A DNA stretch of 59,744 nucleotides from Petralouisia muris (GTDB lineage Bacteria > Bacillota > Clostridia > Lachnospirales > Lachnospiraceae), in NCBI RefSeq assembly GCF_004793545.1, contig NZ_SRYA01000030.1, positions 1 to 59,744 on the forward strand, given 5' to 3'. Shown here in pieces: positions 23,760 through 31,480 of the stretch; position 1 is the stretch's first letter, and each line of letters opens with the position of its first letter. Under the pieces are notes generated by a model. The model worked only from the letters and a program-made list of their open reading frames with translations, searched no databases and had not been told where the DNA came from. Both the position numbers and the translations under genes were made by a program.

Positions 23760-24990
23760 GGACTTAAATCCGGCAGAGTACAATCCCCGTAAAAAATTAA
23801 AGCCGGGGGACAAGGAGTATGAAAAGATTAAGCATTCCATTGAAGAATTTGGATTTGCTGACCCTGTAGTGGTTAATTCCGATATGACAATTATCGGAGG
23901 TCACCAGAGGGTAACAGTGGCAGCTGCACTTGGTTATACGGAAGTACCGTGTGCGATTGTGGAAGTCAGTAAAACTCAGGAAAAGGCACTCAACATTGCG
24001 TTGAATAAGATTTCAGGCGAATGGAATCAGGAACTGTTGGCGGATTTGATTCAGGACTTGCAGGACTCAGATTTTGATGTAGGGTTTACAGGATTTGAAC
24101 CGCCGGAGATTGAACAGCTATTTTCAAAGGTGCATGACAAAAAGGTAAAAGAAGATGATTTCGATGTAGAAGCGGAATTGAAAAAACCAACAGTGGCACG
24201 GACAGGTGATGTGTGGCTCTTGGGCAAACACCGTGTTATCTGTGGCGATTCTATTTTACCGGAAACATACAACATCCTTATGGATGGCAAGAAAGCAAAT
24301 CTGGTTCTGACAGATCCACCATACAATGTAGATGTGGAGGAGACTGCCGGAAAGATTAAGAATGACAATATGGCAGATGAGGATTTTTACAGATTCCTTT
24401 TTGCTGCCTTTGTGAATATGGAACAGAACATGGAGGACGATGCTTCCATCTATGTATTCCATGCTGATACCGAGGGACTGAATTTCAGAAAGGCGTTTGC
24501 GGATGCTGGGTTCAAGTTATCGGGATGCTGTATTTGGAAAAAGAATGCACTGGTGCTTGGACGCAGTCCTTATCAGTGGCAGCATGAACCGTGTCTGTTC
24601 GGATGGAAGAAAGGCGGTAAGCATCAGTGGTATTCCGACAGGAAGCAGACCACCATTTGGGAATATGACCGTCCGAAGGCATCCAAAGACCATCCGACTA
24701 TGAAGCCGATTGCTCTGATGGCATACCCGGTACAGAATTCTTCCATGATGGGATGTGTTGTTCTGGACCCGTTTCTTGGTTCCGGTTCGACACTTATGGC
24801 TTGTGAGCAGACAGGGCGTATTTGTTATGGTGTGGAACTGGAAGAGAAGTTTGTGGATGTCATCGTCAACCGCTATATGGAGATGAAAGGCTCTGCGGAT
24901 GAAGTTTTTGTTATTAGAAATAATGTGAAAATTTCATATAGGGATTTAGGGAAGGAAGGTGAAGCCAATGCAACAGCTGACCTTCCTTGA
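23725..24990 (+). CDS. ParB-like/DNA methyltransferase fusion (N6-adenine or N4-cytosine)
   Basis: A 421-residue protein. A ParB/sulfiredoxin-like N-terminal domain (VLPIKDLNPAEYNPRKKL ... IIGGHQRVTVAAALGYTEVPC) is fused to a beta-class amino-methyltransferase with catalytic TDPPYNVD and, later, the SAM-binding DPFLGSGSTLMAC. No restriction partner is nearby, so it probably protects phage DNA or regulates genes. It overlaps the zinc-knuckle gene upstream and the cytosine methyltransferase gene downstream. Confidence 0.88.
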   Translation: MKTAKLSVLPIKDLNPAEYNPRKKLKPGDKEYEKIKHSIEEFGFADPVVVNSDMTIIGGHQRVTVAAALGYTEVPCAIVEVSKTQEKALNIALNKISGEWNQELLADLIQDLQDSDFDVGFTGFEPPEIEQLFSKVHDKKVKEDDFDVEAELKKPTVARTGDVWLLGKHRVICGDSILPETYNILMDGKKANLVLTDPPYNVDVEETAGKIKNDNMADEDFYRFLFAAFVNMEQNMEDDASIYVFHADTEGLNFRKAFADAGFKLSGCCIWKKNALVLGRSPYQWQHEPCLFGWKKGGKHQWYSDRKQTTIWEYDRPKASKDHPTMKPIALMAYPVQNSSMMGCVVLDPFLGSGSTLMACEQTGRICYGVELEEKFVDVIVNRYMEMKGSADEVFVIRNNVKISYRDLGKEGEANATADLP

Positions 24991-26362
24991 TTTATGTTCA
25001 GGCATAGGCGGTTTCAGACTTGGTCTGGAATCTGCCGGCCATAAGTGTATCGGTTATTGTGAATATGACAGATTTGCGAGGGCTTCCTATGAAGCAATGT
25101 ACGACACGGAAGGAGAGTGGAAAGCAGATGATGTCACAAAACTTAAATCAGAAGATGTCCCCTATGCAGACATCTGGTGTTTCGGATTCCCATGCCAGGA
25201 TATCTCCGTTGCAGGAAAACAGCGGGGACTTGTCGGAGAGCGAAGTGGGATATATTACAACATTATTGACCTCATCAAAGGCAAAGAAGAAAGTGATAAG
25301 CCCACATACCTTCTTGTTGAGAACGTTAAGAACCTGTTATCAATTAATTCAGGCTTCGACTTTGCCAGCGTTCTGTCTGAAATGGACGAAGCGGGGTATG
25401 ACTGTCGGTGGCAGGTGCTTAATTCAAAAGACTTCGGAGTCCCCCAAAACAGGGAGCGTGTGTTCATTATCGCAAATCTTAGAAGCCGAGGTGGACGAGA
25501 AATATTACCTCTCTGCGGAGAAAACGCAGCAACTCTTAACCAACTTGTAGGTGGGATGCAGGGATACCGTGTATATGGCACGGATGGCATATCAGCTACC
25601 CTCGTTGGAAATGCCGGAGGTGTAGGTGCCAAGACTGGCTTGTATCTTATGGGTAATCTGAATCCGAGTGGTCACGGTCAGGGTGGAAATGTCTATCACG
25701 AAGACGGAATTGCACCAACGGTTACTGTAAACAAGGGCTGTGGCACAAGGATATTTATTGATCAGAGCAACCATGCTCCAAAGCTGACGGAAAATGCCAG
25801 ATGCATAACTGCAAGGTATACTTCCGGGATGGTAAATCATACTGCAATGAATTCTGCGGTTATGGAAGTGCATCCGGTTCTGACACCGGAACGTATGGAG
25901 AAAAGGCAGAATGGCAGACGGATGAAAGAAGATGGAGAGCCGATGTTTACGCTTACCTCACAGGACAGACATGGCGTGTTTGTGTGTGAGAAAGTGCAGC
26001 AGAATGAGGAAACCATGCTCCGTGTCAGAAATGGTACAAAACAGGGGTATGACGAAGCACACGTTGGTGATGGTATCAGCCTTGCATATCCTGAGAGCGA
26101 TACCAGAAGGGGAAGGGTTGGAAAAGGCTGTTCCCAGACATTAGATTGCTCCGGGCAAATGGGGACTCTTATGAAGTGCGGAAGAATCCGCAGGCTCACT
26201 CCGAGAGAGTGTTTCCGTCTGCAAGGTTTCCCAGATGTTTTATTTGATAAAGCGGCATCTGTTAATTCAGATGCACAGCTTTACAAACAGGCAGGGAATG
26301 CGGTGACCGCTACTGTGGCATTTGCGGTGGCAATGTCACTGCCGGAATCACGGGAAAATTAG
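24968..26362 (+). CDS. DNA (cytosine-5) methyltransferase
   Basis: A 464-residue C5 methyltransferase with all main motifs: FLDLCSGIGGFRLGLE (I), FGFPCQDISVAGK (IV with catalytic Cys), VENVKNLL (VI), PQNRERVFIIA (VIII) and KQAGNAVT (X). A long variable region between VIII and X (about 180-400) should include the target-recognition part. I use ATG 24968, though GTG 24959 is possible. It overlaps the preceding methyltransferase gene by 23 bp. With two methylases and no endonuclease, anti-restriction protection of the phage is the simplest role. Confidence 0.92.
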   Translation: MQQLTFLDLCSGIGGFRLGLESAGHKCIGYCEYDRFARASYEAMYDTEGEWKADDVTKLKSEDVPYADIWCFGFPCQDISVAGKQRGLVGERSGIYYNIIDLIKGKEESDKPTYLLVENVKNLLSINSGFDFASVLSEMDEAGYDCRWQVLNSKDFGVPQNRERVFIIANLRSRGGREILPLCGENAATLNQLVGGMQGYRVYGTDGISATLVGNAGGVGAKTGLYLMGNLNPSGHGQGGNVYHEDGIAPTVTVNKGCGTRIFIDQSNHAPKLTENARCITARYTSGMVNHTAMNSAVMEVHPVLTPERMEKRQNGRRMKEDGEPMFTLTSQDRHGVFVCEKVQQNEETMLRVRNGTKQGYDEAHVGDGISLAYPESDTRRGRVGKGCSQTLDCSGQMGTLMKCGRIRRLTPRECFRLQGFPDVLFDKAASVNSDAQLYKQAGNAVTATVAFAVAMSLPESREN

Positions 26363-26380
26363 TGAATAAATAACTTGCTA

Positions 26381-26429
26381 TTTCCTCCATTCAGAGTGAT
26401 ATATGTAGTACCAAATTGAATGGAGGAAA
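26381..26429 (+). promoter_or_regulatory. Hairpin that hides the ribosome-binding site of the next gene
   Basis: TTTCCTCCATTCA (26381-26393) and TGAATGGAGGAAA (26417-26429) form a perfect 13-bp stem. The right arm contains GGAGG, the ribosome-binding site of the gene starting at 26435. No T-run follows, so a translational control role is more likely than termination. Confidence 0.65.
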
Positions 26430-26434
26430 AGCAA

Positions 26435-27193
26435 ATGAAGGTAAAAACAACAGCAGAAAACAGAAAAGATGTTGTAAAAGCGATGGAGGAAATCCTTAAT
26501 GTAAAAGCAAAATATCAGGGACCACCATCCTTTGGATACAAGGTCGGGGAGTATACAGTGGATCGTGATGGCAACGTGGAACACGAATCCGAGGAGGCAG
26601 CACTTACCATGCAGAATGAATTAGTAGCGAGAGGTCTTGCTGAAGGCGAAACAGACAGACTTAACATTGGGATTCCGATAGAGGGATTCACAGCAGAGGG
26701 TATTAAAAACCTCATTTACATGATTCACAGCAAACAGTACCTTTTGGAAAAAGCAGTCGGAAAAAAGGTGTTCAGAATTTCCGATAAGCTGGTAGAGAGA
26801 TTGGATGCGGAAGAAAACATATCGCTTGAGAAAGTGATACAGATTGCGGAAGAAGAAAGTATAGAGGGGCTTGCCTTTGGGGAGGACAGAATATTTTTCT
26901 GCGGATTTCCGCTGAACGAGGATGAAGCGAGATCCTATGCTGAATTGGCAGCTTGCATGGCAAAGACGGCAAAGGAAGCAAAGAGAGTAAGTCCAAAGGC
27001 TACCATCGAAGAAAATGAAAAATATTACATGAGAGTCTGGCTTGTCAGAATCGGTCTTGGAGGTAAGGACGGAAAGGACACTAGAAAGGTATTTCTTTCC
27101 AGACTGAAAGGGCATACCGCATTCCGAACTGAGGAAGATAAGGAAAAATGGAAAGAACGAAACAGTAAGAAATCCACCGAATCTGCTGAATAG
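26435..27193 (+). CDS. Phage amidoligase-associated protein of unknown function
   Basis: A 252-residue protein (MKVKTTAENRKDVVKAMEEILNV ... RLNIGIPIEGFTAEGIKNLIYMIHSKQYLLEKAVG). Its last 60 residues (YYMRVWLVRIGLGGKDGKDTRKVFLSRLKGHTAFRTEE) resemble the last 40 residues of the amidoligase at 27356 (YAMRTWLLRLGFIGDEFATARDILTKNLEGDTAFRHG), so the two share a C-terminal domain. This protein type is sometimes called virulence-related in databases. Its ribosome-binding site is in the hairpin just upstream. Confidence 0.65.
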   Translation: MKVKTTAENRKDVVKAMEEILNVKAKYQGPPSFGYKVGEYTVDRDGNVEHESEEAALTMQNELVARGLAEGETDRLNIGIPIEGFTAEGIKNLIYMIHSKQYLLEKAVGKKVFRISDKLVERLDAEENISLEKVIQIAEEESIEGLAFGEDRIFFCGFPLNEDEARSYAELAACMAKTAKEAKRVSPKATIEENEKYYMRVWLVRIGLGGKDGKDTRKVFLSRLKGHTAFRTEEDKEKWKERNSKKSTESAE

Positions 27194-27305
27194 AAGAGGG
27201 GTGGATTTTGCCATAAAATACACAATTTCATATGGATATGAGCAGTAAATATTTGTGTACATTATGCCTCCGAATTAACTGGATAATATGTGCTTTTAGA
27301 GCGAA

Positions 27306-27353
27306 TATGTACCTACCGAAAGGGAAAACAAACAGCCGAAAGGAAGGTACATA
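27306..27353 (+). promoter_or_regulatory. Hairpin over the ribosome-binding site of the amidoligase gene
   Basis: TATGTACCT (27306-27314) pairs with AGGTACATA (27345-27353), extendable with one mismatch into GGAAGG, the ribosome-binding site of the ATG at 27356. It repeats the arrangement before the preceding gene. Confidence 0.55.
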
Positions 27354-27355
27354 GA

Positions 27356-28297
27356 ATGAACGAAAAAACAAGAATCCAGATTGAGAAAATGAAAAAGCAG
27401 ACCATTGGGGTTGAGGTGGAGATGTACAACATCACAAGAGAAAAGGCAGCGAGAACCATTGCGGAGTATTTTCATACCGAAGAAACGGTAAAGTACATCG
27501 GAGGAAGCTACAGCGCATGGGCATGTAAGGACAATAAGGGAAGAGAATGGAAAATCACAAGAGATTCAAGTATTCAGGCAGCTTCCGATGACGAGAAGGC
27601 AGAACTTGGAACACCGATTCTTACCTACGAGGACATTCCGGATTTGCAGGAGATTTTAAGACAGCTGAGACATAATGGAGCAAAAAGCGACCCTGCCCAT
27701 ATGTGCGGAGTACACATTCACATCGGACTGAATGGCCACACTCCAAAGAGCCTCAGAAACCTTGCGAACATCATGGCAAGCCACGAAAGCCTTTTGATTT
27801 CCGCAATGAGACTTGACCGAAACAGAATCAACAGATACTGCAGAACAGTTGACCCTTCTTTCCTTGAAAGGCTGAACAGAAGAAAGCCAAAGACAATGGA
27901 ACAGCTTGCAGACATTTGGTACGAAGGAGTATGGGGCAGCAGAAATCAGCATTACAACGATTCAAGATACAGAATGCTGAATTACCACGCTTGCTTCACA
28001 CATAAGACCATCGAGTTCAGATGCTTCCAATTTGCCAATGCTGGCAACGGAAGAAAGGGCGGTTTACACGCAGGAGAACTTAAGAGTTACATACAGCTTT
28101 GCCTCGCACTCAGCCAGATGGCGAAAATGGTAGCGAGTGCCAGCCCGAAACAGCCACAGGTTGAGAATCCAAAATACGCAATGAGAACATGGCTTTTGAG
28201 ACTCGGCTTCATCGGAGATGAATTTGCAACAGCAAGAGACATCCTTACCAAAAACCTTGAAGGGGATACAGCCTTCAGACACGGCAGAGCAGCTTGA
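27356..28297 (+). CDS. Phage amidoligase family protein
   Basis: A 313-residue protein of the COOH-NH2 ligase (amidoligase) family with the glutamine-synthetase-like fold: TIGVEVEMYNI, GREWKITRDSSI, CGVHIHIGLNG, and a late KTIEFRCFQFAN segment that gives the conserved E, R and metal-binding H residues. Members join amino and carboxyl groups to make amide bonds. The next gene encodes a gamma-glutamylcyclotransferase-like enzyme that can remove or rearrange gamma-glutamyl groups. Such pairs are reported in phages and predicted to alter peptides, perhaps of the cell wall. The target is unknown. Confidence 0.82.
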   Translation: MNEKTRIQIEKMKKQTIGVEVEMYNITREKAARTIAEYFHTEETVKYIGGSYSAWACKDNKGREWKITRDSSIQAASDDEKAELGTPILTYEDIPDLQEILRQLRHNGAKSDPAHMCGVHIHIGLNGHTPKSLRNLANIMASHESLLISAMRLDRNRINRYCRTVDPSFLERLNRRKPKTMEQLADIWYEGVWGSRNQHYNDSRYRMLNYHACFTHKTIEFRCFQFANAGNGRKGGLHAGELKSYIQLCLALSQMAKMVASASPKQPQVENPKYAMRTWLLRLGFIGDEFATARDILTKNLEGDTAFRHGRAA

Positions 28298-28315
28298 AGG
28301 ATTCAGCTTTGAGGC

Positions 28316-28364
28316 CCACCGACCGCTTCGGCGGTCTTAAGGTGGTAGAAGGGAAGAACCCTTC
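28316..28364 (+). promoter_or_regulatory. Stable hairpins in the leader of the GGCT gene
   Basis: GACCGC-TTCG-GCGGTC (28321-28336) is a perfect stem with a very stable UUCG loop, extended by CCACC/GGTGG (28316-28320 and 28341-28345). A second stem GAAGGG/CCCTTC spans 28348-28364. The pair occupies the gap between the amidoligase and GGCT genes and lacks a T-run. It may stabilise or process the mRNA. Confidence 0.6.
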
Positions 28365-28381
28365 AGAAAGGATGGACGAAT

Positions 28382-28885
28382 ATGAATAAATATTATTTAG
28401 CCTATGGCAGCAACCTGTCAATGGCACAAATGGCACAGAGATGTCCCGATGCAGTGTATGTGGGGACAGCAGAACTTAAGGATTATCAGCTTCTTTTCAA
28501 AGGAAGCCAATCAGGAAGTTATCTGACGGTTGAGCCAAAGAAGGGAAGTACGGTTCCGGTTTTGGTTTGGCGGATTAGTGAAAGGGATGAACATCACCTC
28601 GACCGCTACGAAGGTTACCCATCATTTTATTACAAGAAAACGATGAGGGTGGAAATACAATCCTTTATTGACGAGAAGGTAAATGGTGGAATGGAAGCAA
28701 TTATTTATATCATGCATGAGGACAGACCGCTCGGATGCCCGACAAATCATTATTATGATATTTGCCTTGAGGGGTACTGCCGATTTGGATTTAAACAGGC
28801 AGTTCTTGAACAGGCTCTTTACGACAGCGTTGGAAAAAGAGTCGGACAGCATTTATTGAAGGAGGTCGGATATTATTATGAGTAG
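28382..28885 (+). CDS. Gamma-glutamylcyclotransferase-like (GGCT/AIG2) protein
   Basis: A 167-residue protein with the hallmark YLAYGSNLS near the N-terminus, then MAQRCPDAVYVGTAELKDYQLLFKG and VPVLVWRISERDEHHLDRYEGYPSFYYKK, where E/D residues provide the catalytic acid. The family releases 5-oxoproline from gamma-glutamyl amines. It is next to the amidoligase, suggesting a make-and-trim pair. The following gene starts inside its 3' end (8 bp overlap). Confidence 0.88.
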   Translation: MNKYYLAYGSNLSMAQMAQRCPDAVYVGTAELKDYQLLFKGSQSGSYLTVEPKKGSTVPVLVWRISERDEHHLDRYEGYPSFYYKKTMRVEIQSFIDEKVNGGMEAIIYIMHEDRPLGCPTNHYYDICLEGYCRFGFKQAVLEQALYDSVGKRVGQHLLKEVGYYYE

Positions 28886-29120
28886 CATGAGATTTCCAAG
28901 CAGAGAAGAAGTGGAGAAGGTGCGGAATGAGTATCCTAAAGGATGCCGTGTGGTTCTTGAGCGGATGGATGATATGCAAGCACCTCCAATTGGAACGGAA
29001 GGAACAGTAAGGGGTGTGGATGACACAGGCTCCATAATGGTTAAATGGGATAATGGCAGCAGTCTCCATGTAGTTTATGGAGAAGACCGATGCAGAAAAA
29101 TTTCGGTTGATGAGGTATAG
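28878..29120 (+). CDS. DUF4314 protein
   Basis: An 80-residue protein with RFPSREEVEKVRNEYPKGCRVVLERMDDMQAPPIGTEGTVRGVDDTGSIMVKWDNGSSLHVVYGED, the SH3-like DUF4314 pattern. Function is unknown; it is often in amidoligase gene neighbourhoods of phages and conjugative elements. ATG 28878 follows GAAGGAGG and overlaps the GGCT gene. Confidence 0.82.
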   Translation: MSSMRFPSREEVEKVRNEYPKGCRVVLERMDDMQAPPIGTEGTVRGVDDTGSIMVKWDNGSSLHVVYGEDRCRKISVDEV

Positions 29121-29122
29121 TA

Positions 29123-29299
29123 ATGACAGAAAAAATAAAGGAGCAGATACTTGCTGTCAGGGCTACGGGGCGGACTAATATGTTTGACACCAATAGGGTT
29201 CAGATAATTGCAAACGAGATGAAGTTTTATGAACTTGTGATTTTCATTGAGGAATACAAGGGAGATTATGCAAAATTCATACTAACAGGCGAGTGTTAA
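29123..29299 (+). CDS. DUF5049-like small protein
   Basis: A 58-residue protein (MTEKIKEQILAVRATGRTNMFDTNRVQIIANEMKFYELVIFIEEYKGDYAKFILTGEC) starting 3 bp after DUF4314. The pattern fits the small DUF5049 family seen beside DUF4314 in phages. It ends the amidoligase module and is followed by a terminator. Confidence 0.7.
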   Translation: MTEKIKEQILAVRATGRTNMFDTNRVQIIANEMKFYELVIFIEEYKGDYAKFILTGEC

Positions 29300-29318
29300 T
29301 ATAACCAATTTATACATC

Positions 29319-29347
29319 AAAGGATTCCTACGGGAGTCCTTTTTTTG
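29319..29347 (+). terminator. Terminator before the terminase genes
   Basis: AAAGGATTCC (29319-29328) pairs with GGAGTCCTTT (29333-29342), one G-T pair, followed by TTTT. It separates the accessory module from packaging genes. Confidence 0.8.
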
Positions 29348-29372
29348 ATGCCATGAAACGGAGGTGAGGACA

Positions 29373-29852
29373 GTGGCACAGAGAGGACGTAAGCCAAAGC
29401 CTACGGCAGTAAAGGTGTTGGAGGGCAATCCGGGCAAGAGAAGCCTTAATACGGCCGAACCGAAGCCTGAAAAGAAAGCACCACGCTGTCCGTCATGGCT
29501 TGAGGATGAAGCGAAAAAAGAATGGAAGAGGATGAGCAAGCAGCTGGAGCAGTTGGGGATTCTCACGGAGATTGATATGGCTGCCTTTGCCGGATACTGT
29601 CAGGCATATGCGAGGTGGAAAGAAGCAGAGGAATTTATCACGCAGCATGGAACGATTGTGAAGACTCCGAGTGGCTATTGGCAGCAGGTGCCACAGGTAT
29701 CCATTGCACAGACCTATCTTAAGATTATGAATAAATTTTGTGAGCAGTTCGGACTTACTCCTTCTGCGAGAAGCAGAATTGTTGCAGATACAGCTGAGGA
29801 CAAAGAAAGTGATGAGATGGAACTTCTCTTGATTAAGGGAGGTGGCAGATAA
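29373..29852 (+). CDS. Terminase small subunit, P27 family
   Basis: A 159-residue protein with the P27 pattern: RGRKPKPTAVKVLEGNPGKR, PSWLEDEAKKEWKRM, LTEIDMAAFAGYCQAYARWKEAE and KIMNKFCEQFGLTPSARSRI. It recognises the phage packaging site and recruits the large subunit. I start at GTG 29373, 5 bp after GGAGGTGA, not at GTG 29364 inside that site. It overlaps the large subunit ATG. Confidence 0.88.
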   Translation: MAQRGRKPKPTAVKVLEGNPGKRSLNTAEPKPEKKAPRCPSWLEDEAKKEWKRMSKQLEQLGILTEIDMAAFAGYCQAYARWKEAEEFITQHGTIVKTPSGYWQQVPQVSIAQTYLKIMNKFCEQFGLTPSARSRIVADTAEDKESDEMELLLIKGGGR

Positions 29853-31399
29853 TGTATGATGTGTCAAAAGCGGATCATGCGGTCAACTTTATCAATTGTC
29901 TGAAGCACACCAAAGGGAAATGGAGGGGAGTTCCGTTTGAACTTCTCTCATGGCAGGATGAGATTATCCGCACATTATTTGGTACGGTTAAGGAAAATGG
30001 CTACAGGCAGTATAATACCTGCTACTGTGAGATTCCGAAGAAAAATGGAAAGTCGGAACTGGCGGCTGCCATTGCATTATATATGACCTGCGGTGACTGG
30101 GAATGGGGAGCAGAAGTGTATGGCTGTGCTTCCGACCGCCAACAGGCATCGATTGTATTTGATGTGGCTGTGGATATGGTAGATCAGTGTCCTGCTCTGA
30201 AAAAGAGGATTAAACCAGTGATGTCGGTTAAAAGGCTTGTGTATAAGCCGACCAACAGCTTTTATCAGGTGTTATCAGCCGAAGCATATACCAAGCATGG
30301 TCTGAACGTACACGCTGTTATTTTTGATGAACTTCATGCACAGCCGAACAGAGAACTTTTTGACGTTATGACAAAAGGCTCCGGTGATGCCAGAACACAG
30401 CCTTTATATTTTCTGATTACTACAGCCGGAACAGACAGAAATTCGATTTGCTTTGAACAGCACCAAAAAGCTGTTGACATTATAGAAGGCAGGAAAATTG
30501 ATCCGACATTCTATCCCGTGATTTATGGTGCATCCGATGAGGATGACTGGACGAGCGAAGCCACATGGTATAAAGCCAATCCTTCCCTTGGAGAAACCAT
30601 CGATATTGAAAAGGTTCGAAATGCTTACATCAGTGCAAGGGAAAATGCTGCAGAAGAAAATATCTTCCGGCAGCTTCGATTAAACCAATGGGTAAAACAG
30701 TCCACTCGTTGGATGCAGATGGATAAATGGGATGCGTGTGCATTCCCCGTAAATGAGGAGGAACTTATCGGAAGAACCTGCTATGGCGGTTTAGACCTTT
30801 CAAGTACATCAGATATCACGGCATTTGTGCTTGTGTTTCCACCAAGAAATGATGAAGAAAAATACATCATTTTACCATACTGCTGGATACCAGAAGATAA
30901 CATGAGACTCCGTGTCAGAAGGGACCATGTTCCTTATGATGTGTGGGCAGCAGAAGGCTGTCTTGAAACCACGGAAGGAAATGTCATTCATTATGGTTTT
31001 ATAGAGAAATTTATAGAGGAACTTGGAACGAAGTACCACATAAAAGAAATTGCTTTCGACCGTTGGGGCGCAACACAGATGGTACAGGATTTGGAAGGAA
31101 TGGGATTTACCGTTGTTCCTTTCGGACAGGGGTACAAGGATATGAGTCCGCCAACAAAGGAACTTATGAAGCTGACACTTGAGGAGCGAATTGCCCACGG
31201 TGGGCATAAGGTTCTCCGTTGGATGATGGACAACGTGTATGTCAGACAAGACCCTGCCGGAAATATCAAAATGGATAAAGAAAAATCCACAGAGAAAATC
31301 GATGCTGCAGTAGCAACCGTCATGGCACTTGACCGTGCAATCCGTAATCAGGGAAGTGATGGCAGTGTGTACGATGCCAGAGGAATTCTGGTGTTTTAG
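29852..31399 (+). CDS. Terminase large subunit
   Basis: A 515-residue packaging ATPase-nuclease of the Terminase_1 group. Walker A-like CEIPKKNGKSELAAA, Walker B-like AVIFDELHAQ followed by FLITTAGTDRNS, and a nuclease domain with GGLDLSSTSDITAFVL and AAVATVMALDRA near the end. Length is normal for the group. It is overlapped by the small subunit and followed by the portal gene with a 22-residue ORF between. Confidence 0.93.
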   Translation: MYDVSKADHAVNFINCLKHTKGKWRGVPFELLSWQDEIIRTLFGTVKENGYRQYNTCYCEIPKKNGKSELAAAIALYMTCGDWEWGAEVYGCASDRQQASIVFDVAVDMVDQCPALKKRIKPVMSVKRLVYKPTNSFYQVLSAEAYTKHGLNVHAVIFDELHAQPNRELFDVMTKGSGDARTQPLYFLITTAGTDRNSICFEQHQKAVDIIEGRKIDPTFYPVIYGASDEDDWTSEATWYKANPSLGETIDIEKVRNAYISARENAAEENIFRQLRLNQWVKQSTRWMQMDKWDACAFPVNEEELIGRTCYGGLDLSSTSDITAFVLVFPPRNDEEKYIILPYCWIPEDNMRLRVRRDHVPYDVWAAEGCLETTEGNVIHYGFIEKFIEELGTKYHIKEIAFDRWGATQMVQDLEGMGFTVVPFGQGYKDMSPPTKELMKLTLEERIAHGGHKVLRWMMDNVYVRQDPAGNIKMDKEKSTEKIDAAVATVMALDRAIRNQGSDGSVYDARGILVF

Positions 31400-31408
31400 G
31401 AGGATGAC

Positions 31409-31477
31409 ATGATTTTGGTCAGCATATTAGGCTTCCTTCTCATAAGGGAAGCAATCAATCAGGCATTGGAGGGATAG
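31409..31477 (+). CDS. 22-residue hydrophobic small protein between terminase and portal
   Basis: ATG 31409 follows AGGAGG (31399-31404) with ideal spacing and encodes MILVSILGFLLIREAINQALEG. It is one short hydrophobic helix. It ends 3 bp before the portal ATG and may only couple translation, or be a small membrane peptide. No family is recognised. Confidence 0.5.
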   Translation: MILVSILGFLLIREAINQALEG

Positions 31478-31480
31478 CAG

